A DNA stretch of 64,000 nt, taken from the NCBI GenBank assembly GCA_023078685.1, contig JALGAS010000011.1, positions 1,073,010 through 1,137,009 of the forward strand. The letters run 5' to 3'. Shown one piece after another: positions 1-10,904 of this stretch. The stretch is from Neopestalotiopsis rosae. Lineage: Eukaryota; Ascomycota; Sordariomycetes; Amphisphaeriales; Sporocadaceae. The position numbers and the translations under genes are program-made. Positions within the stretch are counted from its first letter, which is position 1. Every line of letters starts with the position of its first letter. Under the pieces are notes generated by a model that saw only the letters and a program-made list of their open reading frames with translations, searched no databases and was not told the origin of the DNA.

Positions 1-94
1 GCAGCAGTAATATTCCATGCTCTCACACGGTAAGCTGAATGAAAATGGGGCTGCGTACGTCTCCTTCAGCGCCTCCAGCAGGGACGACTTGGCA

Positions 95-101
95 TATATA
101 T
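95..101 (+). promoter_or_regulatory. TATA box of the Pro-Ser-Gly secreted protein gene
   Basis: A TATATAT core lies about 225 bp upstream of the ATG at 322. It is followed by a long CT-rich stretch (roughly 105-310), typical of strongly expressed fungal promoters and leaders. The transcription start is inferred, not seen. Confidence 0.5.
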
Positions 102-321
102 GTTGCTCTCATCTCCTTCTGCAATCAACTCTTCTTCTTGGTCACTCAGCTTCAACTCAAAGCCTTTTTCTACACTCCCTTCTTTTTCATTCTCCCAAGT
201 CAACTTCGACTTCATTCAGCTTGCTGAAAACTTTCATTTACATTATCACGCAGGTCGACTGATATCATCTTTCTCTCCAACAAAAACAACACAGAACCTT
301 TTTCTTTTTTTTTTTGCCAAA

Positions 322-1172
322 ATGAAGGTCAACGCTCTTGCCATCTCTGCGCTCTTCGGAGCTGCTTTCGCCCAGGGTGATGCGCCTACCACCTTTGCGA
401 CCTCTCTTCGCCCCAGCGGTGGCGCTCCCCCAAGCGGTGCCCCCAGCGGCTTCCCCAGCGGTTTCCCCAGCGGTCCCCGTCCCAGCGGATCCGGTGGTTT
501 CGGAGGCGGTCCCCGCCCAACCGGCGCTCCCTCCGGCAGCCCCTCCGGCCACGCCCACGTCGTCGCTGCCGCTGCTTGTATGTTTAAATGTTCCCAAACA
601 GTAATGTTTCGAAAAGCTAGCTAACTCTTACCAATAGCGAGCGCTTTCCCCGGCTTCCCCAGCGGTGGCCCTCCCCCGTCCGGTCTGGTGAGTAACACAA
701 CTTTTCTACCTTCAAACTTGGTGGCGGTCAAGGTTTTGGTCAATGTTGATTACAACCACGGGTGCTAACATCGAAACTTTATAGCCTAGCGGATTCCCCG
801 GATTCCCCGGCGGCCCCAGCGGCTCCGCAGGCCCCGTTCCCACTGTTGCCCCATCCGGCGGCCCTGATGGCCTCTTCCGCCGCCAGTTCCCCAGTGGAAG
901 TGGTGGCCCCCAGCCATCTGGCCCGGCCCCATCTGGAGCTGCTCCTTCGGGTGGCCCTGGCGGTGCTGGCGGTGCTGGCGGCCCCGGCGGCTCTGGCGGT
1001 TTCCCCTCTGGAGGTTTCCCCTCCGGATCTGGCGGCGCTGGCCCCCAGCCCACTGGCGAGCCTTCTGGCGATGGTGCCTTCCGTGCTCGCGCTCGTGACT
1101 TCTTCGGTAAGTTGATATTAAATATGAGGAGCCTGAATCGTAACTTTTCGCTAACCTCAAACAGGTTTCTAA
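322..1172 (+). CDS. Secreted Pro/Ser/Gly-repeat protein
   Basis: Four exons (322-577, 638-687, 785-1106, 1165-1172) join to 211 residues; the last exon holds only the final codons. The N-terminus MKVNALAISALFGAAFAQG is a clear signal peptide with cleavage near Ala17-Gln18. Nearly all of the rest is low-complexity Gly, Pro and Ser built from PSG, FPSG and GGP units. The middle contains RRQF, a possible Kex2-type processing site, and the C-terminus has an Arg/Ala stretch before DFFGF. There is no catalytic domain and too few cysteines for a hydrophobin. By composition it is most likely a structural cell-wall or extracellular protein; that role is inference. It is convergent with the membrane protein gene downstream. 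Confidence 0.85.
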
Positions 1173-1625
1173 GCAACACGACACTTTCGGGGGCGTATTA
1201 CACTATGTAATACTTGACGCGGGAGCACAATCGGATCACTTCATTTCACTTTAAAAAAATCACCGACGTTGACAATTAAAAAGGTTGACAATTTCGAGTG
1301 TTGGAACGAGACTTCTTGTACATTCTCTTATTTATATACATACACTGGCTGGCTTTGACGTTTGATCTTCTATCATGTGCTTTGATGTGGCTTGTGAAGT
1401 AGCTTCCCGACCGCGTATATTAGAGGTTGGAAGCTTTGCGGGATTGAATCAATCCTTTCCAACCTTGTCCACTTGCGACTGAGGTATTATTGTCATACTT
1501 ATAAATGTGCAATGTAAATATGAGATTGGAATTGAAGCAGTAAACGCCTCCCAGCTTTTTGTTACACGGTCTGTGTCTATAGCTTGTTTTGTAATGCCAT
1601 CTGCCGTCATTATTCTGAAATAAGG
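1173..1625. other. Convergent intergenic region
   Basis: 3' flanks of two convergent genes. I see no ORF, RNA gene or repeat here. Confidence 0.6.
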
Positions 1626-2919
1626 CTATGCAATTGACCCTTGTTCGAGTGACCTGCCGTGTGGATTGCTCACTGCCAACACCATCATGTCATTTACGTT
1701 GGTGTCAACATCTTCAGAAGTTCTGACATGCGACGGAGTATCTAGTTTGGGTAGCAGTATGTTGATGACTTCGACCACTACCCCAAGCAGGACAAATAAT
1801 GCAAGAATCTGGCCAAAGGTCCAAGCGCTCTCCTCTTCGCTGAGCTTGTTGATACGGACCATTTGCTCTAATGTCACAACTAATGACACGTCTTGTCAGC
1901 GTTTTACCTTCTTTTTTTTTTTTTTGGGGGGGGGGGGGGGGGGGGAAGAAAAACAATAACAGTAACAAAAAGCACAAATGTGCGTCATTTGTCGTTTTCG
2001 TGTTCAGTTTGCACTTACTCATATAAATATTGATTCCTGTGTGAACCAACAGCTCCATAATCTGCCCGCTGAAGATGCTTCCTTTGTATCTGGAGTCGCT
2101 GACTCGAACACGGGCCCACACGTGTTTGAGCACGACGACATCTTGATTGCCATTATGAAATCTTTTAGCAGACGATCTAGCGCCCCCGCAGATGCATGAG
2201 GCGAAGAAGACTCCAAACACCATACTCAGCACCCAACCCACAGCCATGGCTGCCATAAGAGCGAGCAAGACATATCGGAAGACGTCGTTAGTGGCATTGA
2301 TGCTGACACCGAAAACAACATATTTCTGTACAGCGTTATCTCATGAGAATCCGATGATCTTGGGACGGAAATATAACGAACTCACCGTCTCGGCATTACA
2401 CTCAGGTTGCGAGCCAAACGAGGGAGCCGTGATCCATATGTACGTCGTCAGGGCCACGAATGCACAGGCGATCACCACCCGCAAAAAGGCTAATACAAGC
2501 CATCTATTGAGTCCGCCTCCATGGTACTTTCTCTGCGCCACCATTCCAAATCCCAAAAGAGACAGCAAATGTAAGATACATAGAGCATGAAACAAGGTCA
2601 GTTGACGCTCGATTGTCTCTACAATTGCCGTACATAGGAGTGCCAGGCCTTGGAGTTGCAAAGCAGAGTTCAGGGCTTGACAAAATTCCGCATAATTCTC
2701 GGGGCTGGCGACATGTTGAATGAGAGTTTTAAGGATACCAGCAGCAAGGCAAAGGGTATAAATCGACACGCGAATCTGAAAAAAACAATTAGCTGCTATG
2801 TATTACATAAGTTGTGATTTCTTCCAGCCCTTGTCAAGACTCACACCCGTGCCGGTTACGTCTGGATTGGGCTCTATGAATTCACAAATACGAATTTCCG
2901 AGGAATTTGGTGCTGCCAT
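1626..2919 (-). CDS. Multi-pass membrane protein of unknown function
   Basis: Four exons on the minus strand (2919-2845, 2775-2386, 2325-2019, 1891-1626) give about 345 residues. The N-terminus is short and soluble (MAAPNSSEIRICEF). Hydrophobic segments then follow: IYTLCLAAGILKTLI, LQGLALLCTAIVETI, LHLLSLLGFGMVA, WLVLAFLRVVIACAFVALTT, YVLLALMAAMAVGWVLSMVF and, last, ILALFVLLGVVVEVINILL. This gives a six- or seven-span topology with a charged loop before the last span. I do not recognise the family; the layout resembles receptor-like or DUF-type fungal membrane proteins. The 3' splice site of intron 3 is ambiguous: three in-frame AGs (after 1892, 1880 and 1868) all keep the frame. The same intron holds a long T/G homopolymer. 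Confidence 0.8.
1912..1945 (+). repeat. T14-G20 homopolymer tract in an intron
   Basis: 14 T followed by 20 G on the + strand. It lies in intron 3 of the minus-strand membrane protein gene, about 20 nt upstream of the acceptor, so the pre-mRNA carries C20-A14 there. Confidence 0.95.
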
Positions 2920-3478
2920 ATCGCAGAGTTTTTCAGACTGAAGGAAGATTGGACCACGCTCCTGAAGTTCTTGTCATGAGTAGCAGTGAAAACAGCATTG
3001 TGTACGCAGGCGTTTAGGCGATTTTTCATAAGTGCAGCTCATACAGCTTTCACGGATTGCGATTCTGCCTAGGCTAATCCATTCTTGACCAAAAGATCGC
3101 TCGCTGCACAGCAGGAAGTCCGTCAACCATGTGATCACCCTTGCTGGCCGGTAGACGCGAGCCAATCAGCTCCTTTCCTACCCGAGAAGCTGAAGATACA
3201 CCCTCGTCGTTATCAAACCCTGCTAGGTTAGGCTACATGCCATAGCTGACACTCAGCTGAGTGCGGAATTGCTGCGAAACAAGAGGAAATAAAGAGTTCA
3301 ATTGGATGTTTGCCCAGAACAAAGACCTCAAATACCGAAGCTTGAAAGATCCAGCCATCCGTAATAAGAGAGGTATTTCGCAGCTTGCGCCTTCGCGTGA
3401 TGATGCACAATTGTTGCAATACAGTGGCTGTTTGGAAAAGATTAGGACAACCCAAAAAAGCCGACATAATCGACACAG
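2920..3478. other. Divergent promoter region
   Basis: 559 bp between two divergently transcribed membrane protein genes. It presumably holds both promoters; I see no coding segment with fungal splice structure. Confidence 0.5.
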
Positions 3479-4731
3479 ATGGAATCTACATTACGAAGAA
3501 GCACGGGCAGCTCATCCATCGAAGAGATCGAGCGAGGCGATATCCAAGTCTTGCCGCAGGGCAGCGTTGAGATCATACCGCCACCAATTCTGGTCAACAC
3601 ATCGCCATGGAGGTTTGGTATGTTGAGCGGCCCCAGTTCCTGGATTGAACAGAGACAGTTCCTGGGTTGAACAGAGACTAATCCCAGTCAGTGATGGGAT
3701 TTGGAATTCTTGCTCTTGTGGATATAGGAATGCACGCCGCAGCGGGAGCCGCTGCGGCTCGAGTTGGCGCAGATCTTAACAAGGCAACAGCGACATCGTT
3801 GGTGATACAAATGGGTGCGTTGGCTGGCGCAACCAAAGCAGCCATGACAGCATTCCGTGAGATTGTCAGCTTGAGTTCTGTGAACCTTGTTTTCCGGATA
3901 TTGCTCATGTTGCTCACATCATCATTCGGAGTTTGCGCGCTACTAGTGACTGAGGTTGGAAATATTGTGCTTGGCGACAGTAAGTGTTCCGCAGTATATA
4001 AGAGTGAGGGTGGATAAGAGGAGAAGGAGGGCAAAAAAGGATAAGTAGAAAAAGGAGGACCGAAGACAGAGAAAATGCTAATCTCAAGGGCCATTGAAGC
4101 ACCCAAGCAGCTCGTCATTGCGGCAGTGGTAGCCGCAGTGCCACTCATCTTCGAAATGATCCGTAACATCCAGCCAGTCCAAGATCAAGATGGCAAGACT
4201 GAATACTACCGATGGGTGTACGCGATTTTCTTGATCCCGGCGGATGCTCTCGGTGGATACGTCTTTGCACGGGTGGCTGCAAATCAAGGCATGCCGATCA
4301 GTAATTACCACGCTGCTTGCTCAGCGGGTGCCGTATTCGGCACACTTACTTGGTTATCACGCGCCTTGACCGGTATTGTAGCCATGCTTCAATCTAGCCG
4401 TGATGATGGAAGGCACTCGAATGTCTTTGGTGTATACGAGTTGATGCAGCCAGAGCCTATCATCGTGACGGAAGAGGAATACTTGGCAATGCAACGAGGC
4501 ATCATGGCCGTTTTGATGGGCTTTTTCGGATCCTGGCCCAAGATGATGCAGAGGTACTTGTCCTGCTTGAATTGCTGCTGTGGTTGCTGTTTTGCCTGCT
4601 TCGGGATCAAGGGTGAACTTGAAGAAATGCGACAGGAGATGCAGACGATGGAACGAGAAAATCGGGAGGAAATGCAGGATGTCGGATATCAACTTGCAGA
4701 GCAGATGATGCCTCCGACTAGAGCCAGTTGA
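3479..4731 (+). CDS. Membrane protein with Cys cluster and coiled-coil tail
   Basis: Three exons (3479-3617, 3692-3979, 4070-4731) give 362 residues. A ~45-residue soluble N-terminus is followed by hydrophobic stretches: MGFGILALVDIGMHAAAGAA, LVFRILLMLLTSSFGVCALL, QLVIAAVVAAVPLIFEMI, VYAIFLIPADALGGYVFARV and GAVFGTLTWLSRALTGIVAM. The run CLNCCCGCCFACFG comes just before a charged coiled-coil tail (ELEEMRQEMQTMERENREEM). The Cys run next to the membrane suggests palmitoylation, which is inference. I do not recognise the family. Intron 1 contains a 22-bp tandem duplication. The gene is convergent with XPT1. Confidence 0.82.
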
Positions 4732-5042
4732 TCCATGAGACAAGCCGACAAGCAATATTGGCATCAGAACATTGCAAAGCATGTAAACTCGACAGTTCTA
4801 GTACCTTATACTTCCATGATGGATATATATATGTATATCCTGTGGCCCAGGGACTTTTTCAATGTTTATTGTTTGCTTCTGTATGCGATCTATTGCTGTA
4901 AATCGTCTATCGCGCCCATGGGCTGCGCAATGTCTTGGGTATAGGCTGTTTATGCCTGATTTCCCGTATCTAAATCTGCTCTCTTTTTCTTTTGCTCGTC
5001 TGCCCTTTTCTTCTTGCTCCGCTTCAAGCATAAAAAAGTCCA
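4732..5042. other. Convergent intergenic region
   Basis: 3' flanks of the membrane protein gene and XPT1. Nothing recognisable. Confidence 0.6.
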
Positions 5043-5882
5043 CTAGTTCGCACTTCCTGTCCTGTTCGTCTGCTGTCTGGCAAACTCATCATGCTCCTCG
5101 ATGTCTAAAGCCTCCCACGGGTAGCAAATCCAAACATCATCGACGGTGCGGGCTGCGTGGTATCGGTCCTTGGCCATCATGTCATTGGGGAGAGTGCCCT
5201 TCTTCTTCTTGTCCTTGTTGTGCAGAACGAAAATGCTGAATTTGGTCTCTCCCTGGACGCCCAACTTCTGTCGTGCTGCCTCAACATCCTTTTCCAGTTC
5301 CTTGACGGCATACTCGAGAGTAGTGCGCGTATCGTCGACCTCATCCACGATCAGGATGCGCTTACCCACTAGGTGCTCCATTCCTCCCAAGCTGCTCAGG
5401 TCGAGCCATTGTGTGCGGGTAACCTTGTGGCCTATTTGTTCAACAGCACCGGGGGTTGTGGCACCGCTCTTGGGGTCTGTCTCGGGCAACTGCTCGTACA
5501 AGGAAAGACCAATCGCCTGGATAGGAATGTTTGGTGAGCCGGGCTGCTTAAGGAAGGACCGGAGAATTCGTGCGGGCACATAGCCTCCACCGCCGATGGC
5601 AATCATGAGCTGAGGCTCGAAGGATTCGAGAATCTTGACGGCGCTCTCCTGGCAGAGCTTGTGCACCTAGAATCATTATTGTCAGCGGTAAAGCCCAGGA
5701 AAACTCTGGATGCGGCCTATGAATCCTTTTCTTGTTGCCAGCGGGTCTGGAGCTCTAGACGCAAGAGCAAGGGCAGCAAAAATCGGAACACCTATTTACG
5801 ACGCAATGCGATGCGATGCGACAAGCGGGTTGGTGCGGGGCAGACTCACGTCATTGTAGGTGATGTAGATCTTCTCGACCAT
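5043..5882 (-). CDS. XPT1: Xanthine phosphoribosyltransferase (Xpt1 type)
   Basis: Two exons (5882-5850 and 5666-5043) encode 218 residues; the first exon has only 11 codons (MVEKIYITYND). The protein is a type I phosphoribosyltransferase. Residues 114-128, RILIVDEVDDTRTTL, are the PRPP-binding motif, and IAIGGGGYVPARIL is the upstream loop. The C-terminus WICYPWEALDIEEHDE is typical of fungal Xpt1. Yeast Xpt1 converts xanthine, and weakly hypoxanthine or guanine, plus PRPP into the nucleotide in purine salvage in the cytosol. The substrate is assigned by family resemblance only. The length fits the family. Confidence 0.9.
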
Positions 5883-7698
5883 GATTGCGACTGGGTGTCG
5901 TGAGTATGCGATTTATGAGAGAAAGTGATACAGGGAGATTAAGCACGCGAACTGTTGCTCAAGCAAATACAAGGCGAGATCTGCTTTTTCCGTTTCCTAC
6001 GTGAGGCTTTTGGCCTAGAAGGAGAGAAGGAGAGAATGTCCAAGCCAAGGAAAAATGCAAGGGGAAAAAAAAATATGAACCTCTGATCCCCAGACCCTCA
6101 GAAAATTTTGGAGGGGTAATTGGGCGCCGGCGCTGCGCGTGGTGTACTTAGGCAGGTGGGAAGGCTATAGACATAACATGTAGCGTTCTACTTCTTACAT
6201 TACTACCTACTAGGTAGGTAGTCATGCCTGTACTTGCTAAAGATTAGGTACCTGAGTGCAATAAGTACCTTCCAAGATATCTAACCTTAGGTAAGAAACA
6301 CTACAGATCACGAAGTAGCTCCACCACTACGGTCATCCTGGCTACCTGGGCTAGCGATGGGCGCTGCAATCATCTGCTACAGGCGCTTACAGGCAAACAG
6401 GGTGTCTAATGCACGCAGAAGAATTTTCTTATTCCTATTACTGGCACTTGACTGCACTACCGCCTTGCCCTGGGTAACCCCGCGATGCTACTACCGTAGT
6501 ACCTATGGTCCTGGAGCTTGGCACAAAATTCTCGAACGGTGGGGCCAAGGAGTCCGCCGATTCCCTAAGGTATCTGTGAGTGTTTGCACTACAGAGGAAT
6601 TTGTCGGTGATGTCCATGTGTCAATCTTGCCCACTCAACTTTACTAAAACAAGCAAACATTGACCATGCACATGGACCGTCAATGAATCGTTGCTTAAAG
6701 AACTTTGACGTAGAAACATATTATATCTCGATAACAAGAATATGCGGACCCTGCATCGTAATATGCATACTCGGCTCTTTGCATCCTCTGATGGTAAGGA
6801 ACAAATAAAGAGATTGAAATGGTCGACACCTGTTTTTCGATACCATACAAAAGGTGAGAGTGTTGCCTCACACTATTGAGGAGGGAATTGCGAAAAAGCT
6901 ATTGGCGTGTTTAAATATCAAGTTAGAAAGCGTCAACGGTGCTTTCGAACTAAGAAGTATCCGTGAGAAACCACGGTGCTAAAAGCCGAACCTATATCAT
7001 GTGTTGACATCGAACAAGGAACCTGGCAAAGCCTAGCCGACCCATCACAATTTCGAATTGGGATCAATCACCTAGGTTTATAAGCGCTTTGTGATAGCTT
7101 TCACACAATTGTGTCATTATTATAGCATCAACTTCTCTAGGTTACTATGTTTCAATGAACTCGATCATGCCGCTCAGACCCTCTCTTCACTGGTCTGATC
7201 GAAGTACCCAAGTGTGCATATAAGTAAGCATGTTCTCGGGAGTTGTTGAATTTATTGCAAGAGAAATATATCTCGCGCAAGTCAACCTACGAAGTCGGTT
7301 CTGCTATGATTGGTTTCCAGGTCGGACTGCTTTCCAAGACGCTCCAAGGCATTTGCAATACCATCCCGCAGCCGTTGGCAAAGCTGACATCGGCCCGGGG
7401 TGCATGGACCTCGGTTTCACATCACCTTAGAATACTGTTCACTTGATGCTCATCATTCCATGTTCCACCCCCGGAAATCTCCGGCAGGCCAACAAGAAAG
7501 ACATTCCAAACCAACATTTCAAAAGACGGCCCCCAATTACGCGCACATTATTCCTCTGCGCACCAAGGGCGAGTCCCACCCTTTTTGACACATAATCTTG
7601 CAATCTGATCCACCGTCTTCCTTCCAATCCACATGTCCGGCTTTTGCACATGCATATTAGTTTACAATAAGTGAACTGACTCTCACCCAACAAGAAAA
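5883..7698. other. Gene-poor intergenic region with TAGGTA palindromes
   Basis: 1.8 kb between XPT1 and the tRNA gene. It holds a cluster of ACCTA/TAGGT inverted elements near 6201-6300. Its ORFs are short, unspliced and unlike known proteins. No gene is supported. Confidence 0.6.
6201..6297. promoter_or_regulatory. TACCTA/TAGGTA palindrome cluster
   Basis: A near-perfect inverted repeat TACTACCTACTAGGTAGGTA at 6201-6220 is followed by TTAGGTACCT (about 6244-6253) and CCTTAGG elements within 100 bp. It lies upstream of XPT1. Similar motifs occur upstream of other genes in this window. Function is unknown. Confidence 0.4.
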
Positions 7699-7796
7699 GC
7701 CCGGTTAGCTCAATTGGTTAGAGCGTTGGACTTTTACATCTACATCCTGATGCCGCTGTCATCCAAAGGCTGCGAGTTCGACCCTCGCATCGGGCG
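7699..7796 (+). tRNA. tRNA-Lys(UUU) with a 24-nt intron
   Basis: The acceptor stem GCCCGGT pairs with ATCGGGC (one G-U), with discriminator G at 7796. D arm GCTC/GAGC; anticodon stem TTGGA/TCCAA with loop C-TTT-AA giving anticodon TTT; T arm GCGAG-TTCGACC-CTCGC. A 24-nt intron (about 7737-7760) follows A37, the canonical position for tRNA introns. A TTTTT run at 7804-7808 is the Pol III terminator. It decodes AAA/AAG lysine codons. Confidence 0.93.
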
Positions 7797-8327
7797 ATGT
7801 ACCTTTTTAGCCTTCGCCTCACAAACGTGACGAAGTTCACCATGGCATATAGATTTGTTCTTTATCTTCCATTTTTGCAATCACAATGCATTCACTACAA
7901 GGTAGGTGCGAGATTTGTGTTATTTTTCGTCGGGTACATACGTCAATGTGCACAAACCTCCAGTAAGTGTAAGTGTGTGCTATCAGTTACAATAGAATAT
8001 GCACTATGAGATTTTGGTTTAGGATGAATTTCATTCCACCTCTTCTGTGGCGTGATTGACGGCACTGCTAGACGAGTGGCTGACTGGCTTTCCTTTTCAG
8101 GTGGCAATGCAAAAGTATCCAATCGCTTGGCAGTATGGTTAAAGGACATCACGGCCATAATGACTGCTGTATTCTCCCTTGGCTTCTTTTGTCTCCCACC
8201 CCTCATGTATTGACTTATTCATTTGCAGCTCTCCATTCATCTCGGTCTGTATTTTGTCCGGTACAGATCCTTGAGCTCCATGATTCAGTATCCAATAGTA
8301 TTATTATAGGATATCGACGTACGCTAT
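7797..8327. other. Intergenic region
   Basis: About 530 bp between the tRNA and the 3' end of the SGNH esterase gene. Apart from the Pol III terminator I see no feature. Confidence 0.6.
7804..7808 (+). terminator. Pol III terminator of tRNA-Lys
   Basis: A run of five T begins 8 nt after the tRNA discriminator base. Confidence 0.8.
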
Positions 8328-9782
8328 TCATTCTTTAGTATCATGCAAAGCCGAACTACTGTTGAAGATGGCCAGTGGGAATGCATCAGCAATTGCCTGG
8401 TAACCTTTCGGATTTGGATGCAGGTGATCACCACTATCATATTGGCTCGCAAGATTCGCTGGATTCGCTGGGTCTGCCAGGACTTTTGCAAAGTCGACCG
8501 CCGCATCAAAACTACCGTTACCGCCGCTCAAAATCCATTTATTGACACGTTGTCTGGTAGCTTCTCGTGTCGGATTACTGTAGCTTTGCCCGTTGCCGCC
8601 AAAGGGTGTAATAGTAGCCCCGAATACGGTGATACCCGCTTTGTGGGCATCGGAGGCGATTTGTTGGAAGCTCGTTATGAGCTGATCCCCTATGCGAGAC
8701 TGGGTAGAAGAGTCGGTCGAGCCGCCACCAATATCGTTGACCCCCTCGAATATGAGAGCATACTTGACTCCAGCTGTCTGCAGTAGATCTCGCTTGTAGC
8801 GCTGCATGAGGGGTGGGCCTAGGCCGCCTGTGAGGACAGTATTACCACCAGCTGCTTGATTATCGGAGGCGATGTTGGCCACGCCGGATTTTTGCATCTT
8901 CGCCAAGACAAGATCTGGCCATCTATAGACGATGAGTCGCCCACGTTGGTACAGGAGGGATATATTGGCAGGCCAATTGGCTACTCACCTGTTATTTGCA
9001 TTGTCAGTACTTCCTCGTCCGTCGGTAATGCTGTCACCGAGTATGACTAGGGCCGATGTTGACTCATCCACCCATGCCTCAACAGCACTTAGAAAGTACC
9101 AATGTGCAGTGCTTGCCCCAGTCACCACACTCGCATTGACATGGTTTCCCTGCTGCATCCAAGATGTTGTTCGGCTTCCCGGGTGACCTGTGATGCTGCT
9201 CCCGGTTTGCCCTGTTTGTGAATAGATTGTGACAGAAATCACTGACTGTGCTGGCGCCTGGAAATCTACGGCGTCCGTGTAGACTACCTGGCCCTTTGGA
9301 ACTATAGTCGAGCTTGATCCATTAAAGCTGAGGCCGACAAGACGCGAAGTATCAATAGCATTGGCCCCAGCCTTCCCGTCCGCCGGAAATGCTAATGATG
9401 CTGCTGTGATGGGAAGATCACTACCCCCAAAAGCATTGGATATCTGAAATCGAACACGTTCGACACCAACAGACAAGTGAACAGTTTGGCGTAGCGTGGC
9501 ATCTTTGAATGTGGAACTACCTTGCTTTTCGCCGGTATTATTATAAATGCAAGTTCATCATATCATAGGACTCACAAATGGTGAAGGTGGTAGATTACTC
9601 TGCTCTACTAGTTGCGGCATGGAAGTCCATGAGGCGACCCAGTGATTTGCATCTTGCCGACTTTGCAATGAATCCAAGCCCAAGGGCAAGGCGTGAGAGG
9701 GGATCAGGAGGAGCAGGAACAATGGCAGAGCCATAGCAACCAAGCTCCATACCCTATTACCTTGAGCGAAAATGGATAGCAT
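8328..9782 (-). CDS. Secreted SGNH/GDSL-family esterase
   Basis: Three exons (9782-9576, 9524-8989, 8922-8328) encode 445 residues. The N-terminus has a hydrophobic signal segment (VAMALPLFLLLLIPSHALP) with cleavage near SHA-LP. An N-terminal beta-rich region (TLRQTVHLSVGVERVRFQIS) precedes the catalytic SGNH domain. Block I is GDSITDGRGS with nucleophile Ser234; block III is EGVNDIGGG; block V is DHLHPNPKGY, with Asp413 and His416 completing the triad. This architecture is common in fungal secreted GDSL esterases acting on acylated polysaccharides or lipids. The substrate cannot be read from sequence. The ATG at 9782 is chosen because the upstream in-frame extension starts only at a TTG. Confidence 0.9.
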
Positions 9783-10868
9783 AGATGATGATTTATCGAC
9801 TTCGAGGACTGCCAAGTGAATCAGCCTCCAAATTCATTTGGATTCGACGCCAGTTGCACTTTTTAACCCAGGGCTACCACTTTGTAAGCGTTTCCGGAGA
9901 CATGTTCTCCGTATTGTATATTGAGCTTCTAGACATTATATTTAGCCGCGAAGGGTCAAAGTCCCCAATGGAATCGCTGGGTCCACTGAAGGCGGCTCAA
10001 TGGCAGATTCTTGGGAAGAGATGCTTGTTTAAATGAACTTAGCCATGCGGCAGTTGCTCCCTTGATTCCGAATCTAAGCGGCAGCAAACAGGGCGGAATA
10101 AGCAGCGCACTGGATGCTGGGCCTGGAAGGAGACTATTGGTTGATGGGAGCCGAAGGGGGAAAACACATAGCCGGTGGTGGATTACATTTCCCCAGACTT
10201 GGCGATCCGGGACAACGGGAAGCTTGCATTAGACTTGGCCGTGGATCTGTGGGAAGAGTATATCACTTAGTGTTATAAATAGTATACCAGAATGTCGACT
10301 ATATAGACTCTCGCGATTTCCGATCACTGCCTTGTTCTGTATTGCAATACGAGATCAAGCCTCAGCCGCGCGATGCCTTTCAAGCGCCTTGTTTGTCATG
10401 GCCGATGGAGCTCCGAGCACGGACTGAAAGCTGCAGCAAAGACGTCAATTATGCAGAAAACCCTCCGGTTTCCGGCACCTACCCGCCCACTGATTGGTAT
10501 ATGCGACCCGGGCGGTGTGTCAGGAAGGGCGAAATGCACACAGAACGAATGATGCGAAAACGTGCAGAATATTATTTGACGTCCGCCAGGTTTGGAGGCC
10601 TGGATCGTTCGCTAAGAGATCCACCCTGAAAAGATTTCTGAAGTTCTGTGCCGGCATAGCGAGGGGTTTTATTCTTGTAGAACTAGTACAGAGTACAATT
10701 CTTCCTGGCATGTACAAAGTACCTATACTGCTTCTTTCTGCCTTTGCCTTTGCCGCCTTTCGAGCCATTATTCCTCAATATGGTCTGCTGATAGGTATGA
10801 AATCAGAGTAAGCTATGTCCTCGAGGTAGAGAACTCAATAAGAAATGAGAGCTTTTTTTTCCTCTTTC

Positions 10869-10870
<2 letters not shown>

Positions 10871-10899
<29 letters not shown>
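10871..10899 (+). repeat. Poly(T) tract, 29 nt
   Basis: An uninterrupted run of 29 T, then AA and six more T. Either a simple microsatellite or the relic of a retroposed poly(A) tail. I see no retroelement next to it. Confidence 0.9.

Positions 10900-10904
<5 letters not shown>

Noticed and set aside
265..597. Minus-strand Gly/Ala/Thr-rich ORF over the Pro-Ser-Gly gene
   Set aside because: It is the antisense shadow of a repetitive, GC-biased coding exon.
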